From Candidatus Rokuibacteriota bacterium (GTDB lineage Bacteria > Methylomirabilota > Methylomirabilia > Rokubacteriales > CSP1-6), in NCBI GenBank assembly GCA_016866775.1, contig VGLJ01000010.1:24310-88309 (forward strand): a stretch of 64,000 nt of DNA, written 5' to 3'. This document shows positions 35,080 through 43,545 of this stretch, one piece after another (positions within the stretch are counted from its first letter, which is position 1; each line of letters begins with the position of its first letter). Both the position numbers and the translations under genes were made by a program. The notes under the pieces were generated by a model that was not told the origin of the DNA, made no database searches, and worked only from the letters and a program-made list of their open reading frames with translations.

Positions 35080-35455
35080 TCACGGTTTGCGTCGTCGGAT
35101 TCGCATAGCGATCGCGACCAACGCACCGTCGGTTGGTGTATAGGTCTGCGCTCCCGTTGTCGTGAAGGCCTGAATCGCGATCGGGCCTGCCATGGGATCG
35201 GGAACCTTGCTGAGCGTGACCTGAAGATGCGGCTCGTGCGACGTCGCGTTGCTTTCCTTGCCGTCGAACGCGACGTTGGTCCCGCCCGCGTTCGCGACCA
35301 GCGCGATGCCGTGGACGGCAGTGACGCCGTCCAGCCAGTCCCTCACGAGCTGCGTAACGGGTCCGGTAAGACCGAGCCGGTAGCGCTCGAGTGCCAACGG
35401 CGGCAGCTCGTCGGCGCGCGTGCCCGTCACGAAGCGCGCGAGCTCGGCCGCGATG
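35080..35455 (-). pseudogene. Chimeric remnant: PrpD N-terminus joined to DNRLRE-type domain tail
   Basis: One minus-strand frame starts with IAAELARFVTGTRADELPP then LALER, like the first helix of MmgE/PrpD proteins. It switches to QLVRDWLDGV, GIALVANAGGTNVAFDGKE and SNATSHEPHLQVTL, which resembles DNRLRE/CBM-type extracellular domains ending in collagen-like proteins. No proper start codon or full domain is present. I read this as two unrelated scraps fused by rearrangement. Confidence 0.5.
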
Positions 35456-35476
35456 CTTCATCGGTTCATCCCAACA

Positions 35477-35509
35477 CGCTCGTGGCCGGGCGTGACCCGG
35501 CCATGAGCG
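35477..35509 (-). terminator. Long stem-loop downstream of the amidohydrolase
   Basis: CGCTCGTGGCCGGG pairs with CCCGGCCATGAGCG (one G-T wobble) around a CGTGA loop, 14 bp long. It is the second of two strong hairpins after the stop of the minus-strand hydrolase gene. There is no long T-tract, but position and stability suit termination. Confidence 0.5.
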
Positions 35510-35518
35510 CGAGAACCC

Positions 35519-35539
35519 CTGCGGGCGAGGCGCCCGCAG
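35519..35539 (-). terminator. 9-bp GC stem-loop directly after the amidohydrolase stop
   Basis: CTGCGGGCG, an AGG loop and CGCCCGCAG form a perfect hairpin 7 bp beyond the end of the minus-strand gene. Tandem arrangement with 35477-35509 suggests a transcription end or mRNA 3' stabiliser. Confidence 0.5.
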
Positions 35540-35545
35540 TCCAAA

Positions 35546-37012
35546 CTATCTCGCTGCGCCGCCCGGGTCCGGGGCGCCCCTCTTCAACAGGGCCGCCGCT
35601 TCCCCGGCCACCGCCGTGCCCTCGAAGAAGCGCGGGTTCTGCGTGCCCCACAGCCGCACGGCGTTGCCGAAGACGAAGTCGTGGAAGTCGCTCTCGGTGA
35701 TGAGCCCGTCCTCGACCAGCTCGAACGCCTGGGGCAGCGGGTCGCGCATGTCGACGACGTCGAAATGCCCGATGTCGGAGCTGTAGAGCGCGTTGATGCG
35801 CGCGCCCAGCGGCATCGCCTTGCCGAACGCCACCGCGTTCATCCGGTCGTCGGCCTCGCAGCCGAAGTAGTACGGCGTGGCGTAGAGGTCGAGCCAGTCC
35901 TGCTTCTGGCTGATCTGGCAGTGGATGTAGTCGTCGGGCGGCATCCCGCCGGTGAGGAAGTCCTCTTCGAGCGGCCAGCCGCCGCGGCGGTCGAGCTCGG
36001 CGGCGATGTCGGCGTGGCCGTACTTCTCGACCAGCCCGCGCAGCAGCGGGCGATCGAGCTTGGTCGGGTCCATGTTCGCCAGGCCCTTGGCGCCTCGCCG
36101 CTCCCAGTGCTCGATCAGGTCACAGAACAGCTGGCAGCCCCAGCCGACGCCGCCCTCGAGGAACGCGAAGCGCAGGTCGGGGAAGCGCCGCGTCACGCCG
36201 CCGAGGAACAGCGCCTTGGCGACGTTGTGGCCGGCCGCCGCGAAATGGCCGATGTGATTGAAGGTGAAGTTCGACGGGCTGTTGCGCTCGCCATAGGAGC
36301 GGCCGCCGGTATGGAAGGTCGGCGCGATGCCGAGCTCGCGGCACTTCTGCCACAGCGGGTCGTAATCGTACTCGCTGTCGAGGCCGAGCTGATCGAAGCC
36401 CTGGGCGTAGCGGGCGAGGTCGGCGGGGGCGCCCTTGGCGTGCGGGATCGGCCGGCGCACGCCGCTGCCGAACATGCAGACCTTCGCGCCGAGCTGCTTG
36501 GTGACGAATTCCAGCTCCTCGATCGCCTCGTCCGGGGTGTGAACCGGGATCACCGCCGCGGGCGTCAGCTTGTCGGCGAGGTCCTTGAAGTACTCGCGGG
36601 TGACGACGTTGAACCCGCGGATCACCGCGCGCCGGGTCGCGTCATCGGCGATGCGCGGGATGCCCAACCCGGCGGTCGGGTAGACGATGCCGAAATCGAC
36701 GCCGAGCTCGCCGAGCCGGTCGTAGAGCATCCGCGGCATCATCGCGGTCGCGCGGTCACGGGTGTTGGTCGATTGCCGGCCCCAGAACCCCTCCATCGCG
36801 ACGCCGCGTTCGGTGCGCTGGGCGAGGGTCATGCCGAGCGAATCCGGGATGCGACGTTGCGACTGCAGGAAGCCGTTGGCGCCGAGATCGCCCGTGACCT
36901 TGCGGATCTGCTCGGCAAAGACCGGGGTGTACTCGACCCAATGCCCGTCGCCGTCGACGACGGGATGCGTGAGCCCCTTGCGGATTTCTTCGGGCGAATG
37001 GTGCGCGCTCAT
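35546..37012 (-). CDS. Amidohydrolase family 2 hydrolase, long form
   Basis: A 488-residue amidohydrolase-2 enzyme, the largest of five in the window. The metal motif is VVDGDGHWVEYTP, the central signature RFPDLRFAFLEGGVGWGCQ near residue 285 and the C-terminal aspartate YSSDIGHFDVVD near 425. GGGAGG lies before the ATG. A palindrome at 37048-37063 lies in the promoter region. Two hairpins follow the stop, so it is probably a single-gene transcript. Function beyond a metal-dependent hydrolase or decarboxylase is unknown. Confidence 0.87.
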   Translation of the reverse strand: MSAHHSPEEIRKGLTHPVVDGDGHWVEYTPVFAEQIRKVTGDLGANGFLQSQRRIPDSLGMTLAQRTERGVAMEGFWGRQSTNTRDRATAMMPRMLYDRLGELGVDFGIVYPTAGLGIPRIADDATRRAVIRGFNVVTREYFKDLADKLTPAAVIPVHTPDEAIEELEFVTKQLGAKVCMFGSGVRRPIPHAKGAPADLARYAQGFDQLGLDSEYDYDPLWQKCRELGIAPTFHTGGRSYGERNSPSNFTFNHIGHFAAAGHNVAKALFLGGVTRRFPDLRFAFLEGGVGWGCQLFCDLIEHWERRGAKGLANMDPTKLDRPLLRGLVEKYGHADIAAELDRRGGWPLEEDFLTGGMPPDDYIHCQISQKQDWLDLYATPYYFGCEADDRMNAVAFGKAMPLGARINALYSSDIGHFDVVDMRDPLPQAFELVEDGLITESDFHDFVFGNAVRLWGTQNPRFFEGTAVAGEAAALLKRGAPDPGGAAR

Positions 37013-37047
37013 CTGGCGCCTCCCGGACAGGTAAAGTGCGATTGCGC

Positions 37048-37063
37048 GGGAGCGTATGCTCCC
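37048..37063 (-). promoter_or_regulatory. Perfect palindrome upstream of the amidohydrolase
   Basis: GGGAGC-GTAT-GCTCCC lies 36 bp upstream of the ATG at 37012. Read on the minus strand its centre (CATACGCT) can pass for a -10 box, so a bound repressor would block the promoter. No regulator gene is adjacent. Confidence 0.35.
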
Positions 37064-37107
37064 GGTACACCCAAGTCAAACGGCGACACGGCGGAGTCGA
37101 GGGCCGT

Positions 37108-37734
37108 TCAGTAGAGCGTCTTGGTGCGCTCGTTCCACTCGCGCTCGTACTCGTCGACGGTCGTGCCGGCCGGCTTGACGGGCAACAGGTCCCAGATGAT
37201 CCGCTGCATCGACCGCACCGCCTGGGCGGCGGGCCACCGCGACGGATCCCAGAGCGCAGCACGCTTCGCCGCGCGCGCGCAGTGCAAGTAGCACTGTTCG
37301 ACGTCGACGAGCAGCGCGGTGCGCGGCGTCTTGCCGTCGACCGCGAATCGCCCGAGCACGTCGGGCTCGCGCAGGATCGTCGCGCGGCCGTTCACGCGCA
37401 GCATGTCCTCGCGGCCGGGGATGAAGAACATCAGCGCGACGTGAGGATTGCTGACCACGTTGCTCAGGCCGTCCAGCCGGTTGTTCCCGATGCGGTCGGG
37501 AACGAGCAGGCGCCGCTCGTCGAGGACGTGCACGAATCCCGGCGCGTCACCTCTCGGTGACACGTCACACGTGCCGTCGGCCGCGGCGGTACCCATGACG
37601 AGGAACGGCGAGTGCGCGATGAACGCGCGGGAGTCGTCGTCGATGCGCGGCCGCTCTTTCGAAACGGAGCGCACGCTCGGCGCCGGGTACATCCGCCGAA
37701 GGTCGTGCTCGGACCGAACGACGCGGTCGTCCAT
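37108..37734 (-). CDS. Pyridoxamine 5'-phosphate oxidase-family FMN protein (MSMEG_1061/DR_2398-like)
   Basis: A 208-residue PPOX-fold protein. The split barrel shows AFIAHSPFLVMGTAAADGTC, DVSPRGDAPGFVHVLDE, then LLVPDRIGNNRLDGLSNV and PHVALMFFIPGREDMLRVNG. The SPRGD and NNRLD segments match the probable FMN-dependent PPOX group. Its substrate is unknown; F420 or FMN-linked reductions are typical of relatives. The start at 37734 has GGAGGAG, and the gene begins 11 bp after thrS, suggesting cotranscription. Confidence 0.87.
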   Translation of the reverse strand: MDDRVVRSEHDLRRMYPAPSVRSVSKERPRIDDDSRAFIAHSPFLVMGTAAADGTCDVSPRGDAPGFVHVLDERRLLVPDRIGNNRLDGLSNVVSNPHVALMFFIPGREDMLRVNGRATILREPDVLGRFAVDGKTPRTALLVDVEQCYLHCARAAKRAALWDPSRWPAAQAVRSMQRIIWDLLPVKPAGTTVDEYEREWNERTKTLY

Positions 37735-37745
37735 CGCGTCTCCTC

Positions 37746-39624
37746 CTAGCCCAGGCGCGAGACCCGGGGCTCGCGCGACCGGATCATCTCCGATGCCCGC
37801 TGCTCGAACTCGGCGAGCGCCATGGCCCCGATGTCCCCATGCGAGCGGTCCCGGACGGCGACTGTTCCCTCCGCCGCCTCGCGGTCGCCCACGACGACCA
37901 TGAACGGGATCTTCTGCAGCTGCGCGCCGCGGATCTTCGCTCCGATCGTGTCGCCGCGCGCGTTCACTTCCACGCGCAGGCCGGCCCGACGCAGGGACTC
38001 GGCCACGCGTTCGGCGTACGCGAGGACGCGGTCCGTGATCGGCAGCACGGCAATCTGCACGGGCGCGAGCCACAGTGGAAAAGCTCCCGCGTAGTGCTCC
38101 ACCAGGACGCCGAAGAAGCGCTCGACCGAGCCCCAGAGCGCGCGATGGATCATGAGCGGCCGGTGGGGCCGGCTGTCGGCGCCGACGTACTCGAGCCCGA
38201 AACGCTCCGGCAGGTTGAAGTCGAACTGCACGGTCGTGAGCTGCCACAGGCGGCCGATCGCGTCCTCGGCGTGGACGTCGATCTTCGGCCCGTAGAACGC
38301 GGCTTCGCCCTCCATCCGTCGATAGGGGACGCGCAATTCGTCCAGAGCGGCGACCAGCGCGCCCTCGGCGTTCTCCCAGTCCTCGTCCCCGCCGAGATAG
38401 CGCTTGCCGGAATCGGCACCTCGGACGGACACGTCGACCTTGTACTTTTCGAATCCGAAGACGCGGTAGACGTCGAACGCGAAGTCGAGGCACGCGACGA
38501 TCTCCTCGCGCACGCGGTCCCAGGCGCATGGGCAAGTCGCGATACGAACGCGGCGCCGACTTGTAGATGCCGATGTGGAACGGACAGTTCATGGGTTTGA
38601 GGCGGAACTCCGTGTCCTGGGCAGTGGTCGGCGAGAACATCGAGTCGGCGAAGTTCTCCTCGTGCCCGCTCTGCCACCAGAGGCCGCGCTTCGCGATGTG
38701 CGGGGTGTAGACGAGACCGTAGCCGCGCGCCAGGAGCTGGTCGCGGAGATAGTCTTCCATCAGCTTGCGCACGAGCCCGCCCTTGGGGTGCCAGAGGATC
38801 AAACCCTCGCCGTACTCCTCGTGGATCGAGAACAGGTCGAGCTCGCGCCCGAGACGGCGGTGGTCGCGCCGGTCGGCCTCCCCTCGCTGACGGAGCCACG
38901 CGGTGAGCTCCGCCCGCGTGGCGAAGGCGGTGCCGTAGATGCGCTGCATCTGCGGGCGAGCGGCGTCCCCTTTCCAGTAGGCGCCGGACAGCGAGAGGAG
39001 CTGGAAGGCCCCGAGCCGGCCGGTATCCGGAACGTGAGGTCCGAGGCAGAAGTCGATGAACGGTGATCCTTCGATCACGTAGACGCTCACCTGCTCGCCG
39101 CCCTTGTCTTCGATCAGCTCGCACTTCAGGGGCTCGCTCCTCTCGCCAAAAACGCGCAAGGCTTCGGCCTTCGTCATCTCCCGGCGGCGGTAGGCGAGGC
39201 GAAGCTTCGCGAGCTCCCGCATCTTTTCCTCGATGGCCGGCCAGTCGGCGTCGGTGAGCGCGCGCGGCGCAATCACGTCGTAGAAGAAGCCGAAGCGCGG
39301 GTCGTCCATCAGGGCCGGGCCGATGCCGAGCCTGGTGCCCGGAAAGAGATCGAGCACCGCCGCGGCCAGGAGGTGCGCGGCCGAATGCCGCATCACCTCG
39401 AGCCCTTCGGGAGTGTCGTGAAAGAGAGGGTCGATCTCCACCGGGCGGCCGTCCTCCGTCGGCGTCACCGGCGTCGCGAGATCGACGGCGCGGCCGCCGA
39501 CCTTCGCGGCCACGGCTCTCTTACGCGAGCCTCCGCCGAGCCGCTCGATGGTCTCCTCGACGGTCGTGCCCGCCGGCACCTGACCGGACCCCATTCCTCG
39601 AATGTGAACGTCGACGTCCCCCAT
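37746..39624 (-). pseudogene. thrS: Threonyl-tRNA synthetase, broken by a deletion that removes motif 2
   Basis: Two frames make a threonyl-tRNA synthetase. The first (39624 to about 38520) holds the TGS domain, the editing domain (HSAAHLLAAAV) and the catalytic core up to MNCPFHIGIYK and SYRDLPMRL. The second (from 38513) resumes at VREEIVACLDFAFDVY, includes PLMIHRALWGSVERF (motif 3 region) and the anticodon-binding domain. About 37 residues normally between them are absent, including class II motif 2 and the zinc-ligand histidine of QDDAH, and the frame is shifted. An enzyme made from this could not work. GGAGG precedes the ATG at 39624. An assembly error or a second thrS elsewhere is the main alternative. 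Confidence 0.85.
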
Positions 39625-39640
39625 GTCCTTGGACCTCCTG

Positions 39641-39682
39641 AAAAGGAAAAGGCCCACGATCACCGTGTGGTGGTCGCGGGCC
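39641..39682 (-). terminator. Hairpin plus T-rich tract in the thrS leader (probable attenuator)
   Basis: On the minus strand GGCCCGCGA pairs with TCGTGGGCC (one G-T) and is followed by TTTTCCTTTT, then the thrS ribosome site. A terminator between promoter and an aminoacyl-tRNA synthetase gene is the usual sign of transcription attenuation. I cannot make out a T-box body by eye, and no leader peptide with a start codon was found. Confidence 0.55.
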
Positions 39683-39913
39683 TCGTGGCGATTCGAGCGA
39701 GTTTAGTGGTTCAGCGTCGCGGACGAGCGCATGCGACCGGTGCGGCTGGGCGTCCCGTGGTCCGGGACCCCAGCCGGGGCGTCATCGTGGTCGTGCGCGC
39801 TGTGCTGCGAGTCATGCGAGCCCATTGTCGGCCGGAAGAAGCGAGCCCGTCAACGATTTCCTGTGAGGGTATGCTACACGGGCGTTCGCGAGATCGTCGA
39901 CACGGAGGAGTCC

Positions 39914-41143
39914 ATGTCCGCCAGCGTCTCAGACTTCACCTTCCTGAAGGGCGTGAAGGTCGTCGATTTCACCCAGTTCGAGGCAGGACCGTCCTGCACC
40001 GAGGCACTCGGCTGGCTGGGTGCCGATGTCGTGAAGATCGAGAACCCGAAGATGGGAGACCCCGGCCGGCGCCTTCGCCCCGGGCAGCCCGACACCGATC
40101 CCTACTATTTCCACGCCTTCAACGCGAACAAGAAGTCGATCACGGTCAATCTCAAGTCCCCGAAAGGACTCGAGCTCGTCAAGGACATGATTCGCAAGGC
40201 CGACGTGATGATCGAGAACTTCGCCCCGGGCGCCATCGAGCGGCTGGGCCTCTCCTATGACGTCGTGAAGGCGATCAATCCGAGCATCGTCTACGCCCAG
40301 GTGAAGGGTTTCGGCGAAGGCAGTCCGTTCGAGCACAATCTCGCGTTCGACATGATCGCCCAGGCGTGCGGCGGCACCTTCAGCGTCACCGGAGACAAGA
40401 ACGGACCGCCGACCCGGCCCGGCATCTCGATCGGCGACACCGGCACCGGCATGCTGATGGCGATCACGATCCTGGGCGCCCTCTACAAGCGCCGCGAGAC
40501 GGGCGAGGGCCATCGACTCCAGGTGGCAATGCAAGACGCGATGCTGCACTACATGCGCATCAACTTCGCCACGCAGGGCCTGACCGGCAAGCCGGCCCAG
40601 CGCGGCGGCAGCAAGGTGCCCGGCGTGAGCAACGCGCCGATGGGACTGTATCCGTGCGCGCCGGGCGGGCCGAACGACTACGTCTACATCATGACCAGTC
40701 GAGCGAACCCGGAGCACTGGGACCGGCTGCTGAAGCTGATCGACCGGCAGGATCTGATCGGCGACACGCGCTACCTGACCCCGGCCGACCGCGTCGAGCG
40801 GGAAGCCGAGGTGGATGAGGTCATCTCAGCGTGGACTCGCAAGCACACCAAGCTCGACGCGATGAGGCTGATCGGCGAAGCGGGCATTCCGGCCGGAGCG
40901 GTGCTGGACACGGACGAGCTGAACAAGGACGTCACGTTCGAGCAGCGCGGCATCATGCAGACGATGGTCCATCCCGTGCACCGGCCGTTCAAGATGCCGG
41001 GCTGGCCGGTGCGCGTCGACGGGAAAGCCACGCGCATCACGTCGTCGCCCATGCTCGGCGAGCACACGGACCAGGTGATGAGCGAGTGGCTGGGTCTGAG
41101 TGCTCAGGCGGTGGCGGAGATGAAGCGCGAAGGCGTAATCTAA
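39914..41143 (+). CDS. Class III CoA-transferase (CaiB/BaiF family)
   Basis: A 409-residue family III CoA-transferase. GVKVVDFTQFEAGPSCTEAL, GADVVKIENP and VNLKSPKGLELV mark the N-terminal domain, and a candidate catalytic aspartate sits in SIGDTGTG near residue 177. It closely resembles the one at 4539 in its start (FEAGPSCTE against YEAGPSCAE) and end (EGVI against DGVI), so both probably use similar acids. GGAGGAG precedes the ATG at 39914; the longer upstream frame is spurious. A protein of unknown function follows at 43 bp. Confidence 0.9.
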   Translation: MSASVSDFTFLKGVKVVDFTQFEAGPSCTEALGWLGADVVKIENPKMGDPGRRLRPGQPDTDPYYFHAFNANKKSITVNLKSPKGLELVKDMIRKADVMIENFAPGAIERLGLSYDVVKAINPSIVYAQVKGFGEGSPFEHNLAFDMIAQACGGTFSVTGDKNGPPTRPGISIGDTGTGMLMAITILGALYKRRETGEGHRLQVAMQDAMLHYMRINFATQGLTGKPAQRGGSKVPGVSNAPMGLYPCAPGGPNDYVYIMTSRANPEHWDRLLKLIDRQDLIGDTRYLTPADRVEREAEVDEVISAWTRKHTKLDAMRLIGEAGIPAGAVLDTDELNKDVTFEQRGIMQTMVHPVHRPFKMPGWPVRVDGKATRITSSPMLGEHTDQVMSEWLGLSAQAVAEMKREGVI

Positions 41144-41186
41144 CCGGGCGAAGCCGCGGGGCACACCGCTGGAAGGAGCGCTGACG

Positions 41187-42116
41187 ATGGAAGAGACGAA
41201 GAAGGCGAGGTTCTCCGCCGGTCTGTTGACCTTCGCGGTCCGCCACGAGCTGTGGGACGGCAACATTCAGGATCATCCGGATCAGGGCGTCGCGATCCTG
41301 GTGATGGCCGACGTTGCCGGCAAGGAGACGACGCTGCTGCGGTTCAACTGCTTCGACTTCGAGAGAAGCTACGTCTACGGCCCGGAAAATGCGGACTTGC
41401 GCGTGGAAGGGCCGGCGATGCTCGGCGGCGCGCCCACGACGAACCTCTACCGGATGGACTCGACCGTCGACGGCAACCCGATCGGCTGGACCATCCGCAC
41501 GCTGGGGACGAAGCTGCCGAAGATGCTCGGACGCGCGGGCTATCCGCAGCTCGCCGACAGCGTCGACATGGCGGCGGTGACTCGGGTCCTGCCGGACGTC
41601 GAAGCATGTGCCCGCGAATTGCGCGCGACGAAGCGCAACACCGTCAAGCACAACCGCGGTACCCATATCTTCGAGGCCGGCACCATCCGGTTCGGGCTCG
41701 AGATGCGGCGGCTGGCGATGGGCGACGGCGGTCTCGCGATCCACGTGCTGGCCGATATCGGCGGGACGCCGGGGAAGAAGTACACGGAAGAAACCGAGCT
41801 CCTGGCCTTCGATCATTTCTGGAACGGCGCGCACTACCACTACGGCCCGCGCAACAAGAACCATCGCATCTACTGGGATCGCACGCTGGTCGAGGATCCG
41901 CTCGCCTGGACGCTGGAGCAGTTCGAGAAGGGCAAGCTGCCGGCGATGATCGAGCGCGCCGGCTATCCGGGCGTGGCGGCGGATCTCGACGTCGAGAAGA
42001 TCGCCGAGGTGTTTCCGGAGATGAAGAAGCAGGCGCTCGCTATGTGGGAGGAAGGGCAGCGGCTGACCGGTCATCCCGGGCTGCCGCTGGAGCCGACTCC
42101 GAACCTCGGAGCGTGA
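41187..42116 (+). CDS. Protein of unknown function with an internal duplication
   Basis: A 309-residue soluble protein built of two related halves. LLRFNCFDFERSYVYGPEN near residue 52 corresponds to LLAFDHFWNGAHYHYGPRN near 208. LPKMLGRAGYPQLADSVD near 110 corresponds to LPAMIERAGYPGVAADLD near 250. I do not recognise the fold. It follows a CoA-transferase and is likely cotranscribed, which points to a role in the same acyl-CoA pathway. Its 3' end overlaps that of the convergent PrpD gene by 77 bp. Confidence 0.65.
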   Translation: MEETKKARFSAGLLTFAVRHELWDGNIQDHPDQGVAILVMADVAGKETTLLRFNCFDFERSYVYGPENADLRVEGPAMLGGAPTTNLYRMDSTVDGNPIGWTIRTLGTKLPKMLGRAGYPQLADSVDMAAVTRVLPDVEACARELRATKRNTVKHNRGTHIFEAGTIRFGLEMRRLAMGDGGLAIHVLADIGGTPGKKYTEETELLAFDHFWNGAHYHYGPRNKNHRIYWDRTLVEDPLAWTLEQFEKGKLPAMIERAGYPGVAADLDVEKIAEVFPEMKKQALAMWEEGQRLTGHPGLPLEPTPNLGA

Positions 42117-43545
42117 GGCTCACCAGCGGGTCCACCGACGGCGCCGCGTCGAGCGCGGCGATCGTCGAGACCAGCCGGTCGTACTGGCCTTCGGAGATCG
42201 GCAGGCCGGGCACGAAGCGACGCAGCTCGCGAGCATCGCGCGCGAAGTCCCACATCAGCTCCCGGCCGCCGTACTCGCCGACGAAACGCCGGCCGTCCTT
42301 CATCTCGACGGTCAGCCGCGGCGCGAAGTTCGGGCGCCCCATGACGCCGAGCACCTCCACGCGACGCTGGAGCGCGGCGATCCTCGCCGCCTCGTCGGCC
42401 GCGATCTCGGCGCCGGGGTCACGCGGGTCCTCGACGTTCCGCTCGAGCACCGGGTAGTCGCCCTTCACCAGGGTCGCGGCCACCATGTATGCCGTGCGGC
42501 CGAAGCCGCTGCCGTCGGACGCCGGAGGGCGCGGGAAGCGCGGCGAAGGATAGAGTGTTTCGAGATAGTTCATCTCGAGCCTCACGCGCTCGATCTCCTC
42601 GGCGATCAGCCGGTGACGCGCGGTCATCTCGCTCGCGAGCCAGACGACCGGCTGGTTGAACCCGGGTGTGGGATAGATCTTGAACTTCACGTCGAGCACT
42701 TCCCACCGCTTGCCGAGGTCCGCGACCACCTCGTCGAGATCCGCCTCGAGCGGTCCCGTGTACGCGTACGTCAGCTCGCCCCGGTGGCTGCCGGTGAACG
42801 CGTGATAGAAGCCGCCCTCGCCCTCGAGCGCGGTGGCGGCACCCTGGAAGCCTTGCGCGGCGAGCGTCGCCGCCCAGACGCCGTTGCGCGCGGCCTGCGC
42901 CTCCGCGAAGTCGGCGTCGCGCGCGCCCGTGCGCTGTCCTTCGATCAGGCTGCCCGCGAAGCTCGCGGCGAGCGCGATCGCGTGCGTGGTCGCCGTCGCG
43001 TCGAGTCCGAGGAGTTTCGCCGTCGTCGCCGCGGCCCCGAGGATGCCGTACACCGGGCTCGCCCGGAACCCGTGCGCCGGTGTCGACGGGATGAAATCGC
43101 GGGCGACCCGGCACTGCACCTCGTAGCCGGCCACGAGCGCGGCGATGAGCTCGGCGCCGGTATTTCCCTCGCCCTCGGCGGTCGCGATCCCGGCCGGGAT
43201 GATCAGCACGCCCGGATGCGTGAGCATGTGGTACGAGTCGCACTGGTTGTTGACGGCGACGGCAACCCCGTTCGCGAACGTCGCGCCGACGCGCGTCACG
43301 CGCGTGCCATCGACCCACAGCGTGGCGCCCTGTCCGCGCCCCGGACGCCGCGGACCGAGCGCCTCCGCGCCGAGCACCGCGCTTCGCGCCGCCACCGCCC
43401 GCTCTGTGCCCGCACACGCCATGGCGACCGTGAGCGCGTGGTTCACGAGCGCCTTCGCCTTGTCGACGACGGCGGGCGGCAGATCCGGGAGACGGAGCCC
43501 GGCGACGAAGGCGCCGAGCGTGACGGCGAGCGGCGCTCGGGTCAA
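42040..43545 (-). CDS. MmgE/PrpD family protein
   Basis: A 501-residue MmgE/PrpD protein (2-methylcitrate dehydratase / cis-aconitate decarboxylase fold). Features are LGAFVAGLRLPDLPPAVVDK at the N-terminus, ATFANGVAVAVNNQCDSYHM near residue 90, GYEVQCRVARDFI, and FKIYPTPGFNQPVVWLASEM near 265. Some catalytic positions differ from PrpD, so the substrate may not be methylcitrate. The start TTG lies within the stop of the LLM gene (TTGA), indicating coupling. The C-terminal 77 bp overlap a convergent gene. Confidence 0.83.
   Translation of the reverse strand: MTRAPLAVTLGAFVAGLRLPDLPPAVVDKAKALVNHALTVAMACAGTERAVAARSAVLGAEALGPRRPGRGQGATLWVDGTRVTRVGATFANGVAVAVNNQCDSYHMLTHPGVLIIPAGIATAEGEGNTGAELIAALVAGYEVQCRVARDFIPSTPAHGFRASPVYGILGAAATTAKLLGLDATATTHAIALAASFAGSLIEGQRTGARDADFAEAQAARNGVWAATLAAQGFQGAATALEGEGGFYHAFTGSHRGELTYAYTGPLEADLDEVVADLGKRWEVLDVKFKIYPTPGFNQPVVWLASEMTARHRLIAEEIERVRLEMNYLETLYPSPRFPRPPASDGSGFGRTAYMVAATLVKGDYPVLERNVEDPRDPGAEIAADEAARIAALQRRVEVLGVMGRPNFAPRLTVEMKDGRRFVGEYGGRELMWDFARDARELRRFVPGLPISEGQYDRLVSTIAALDAAPSVDPLVSLTLRGSESAPAAARDDRSAAALPPT

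Noticed and set aside
37108..39663. Single 851-residue synthetase-oxidase fusion
   Set aside because: The frame joins the 5' part of thrS, a shadow of its 3' part and the PPOX gene; the PPOX gene has its own ribosome site and start at 37734.
39683..39735. Threonine-rich leader peptide before thrS
   Set aside because: The frame with three Thr codons has an upstream stop and no start codon.
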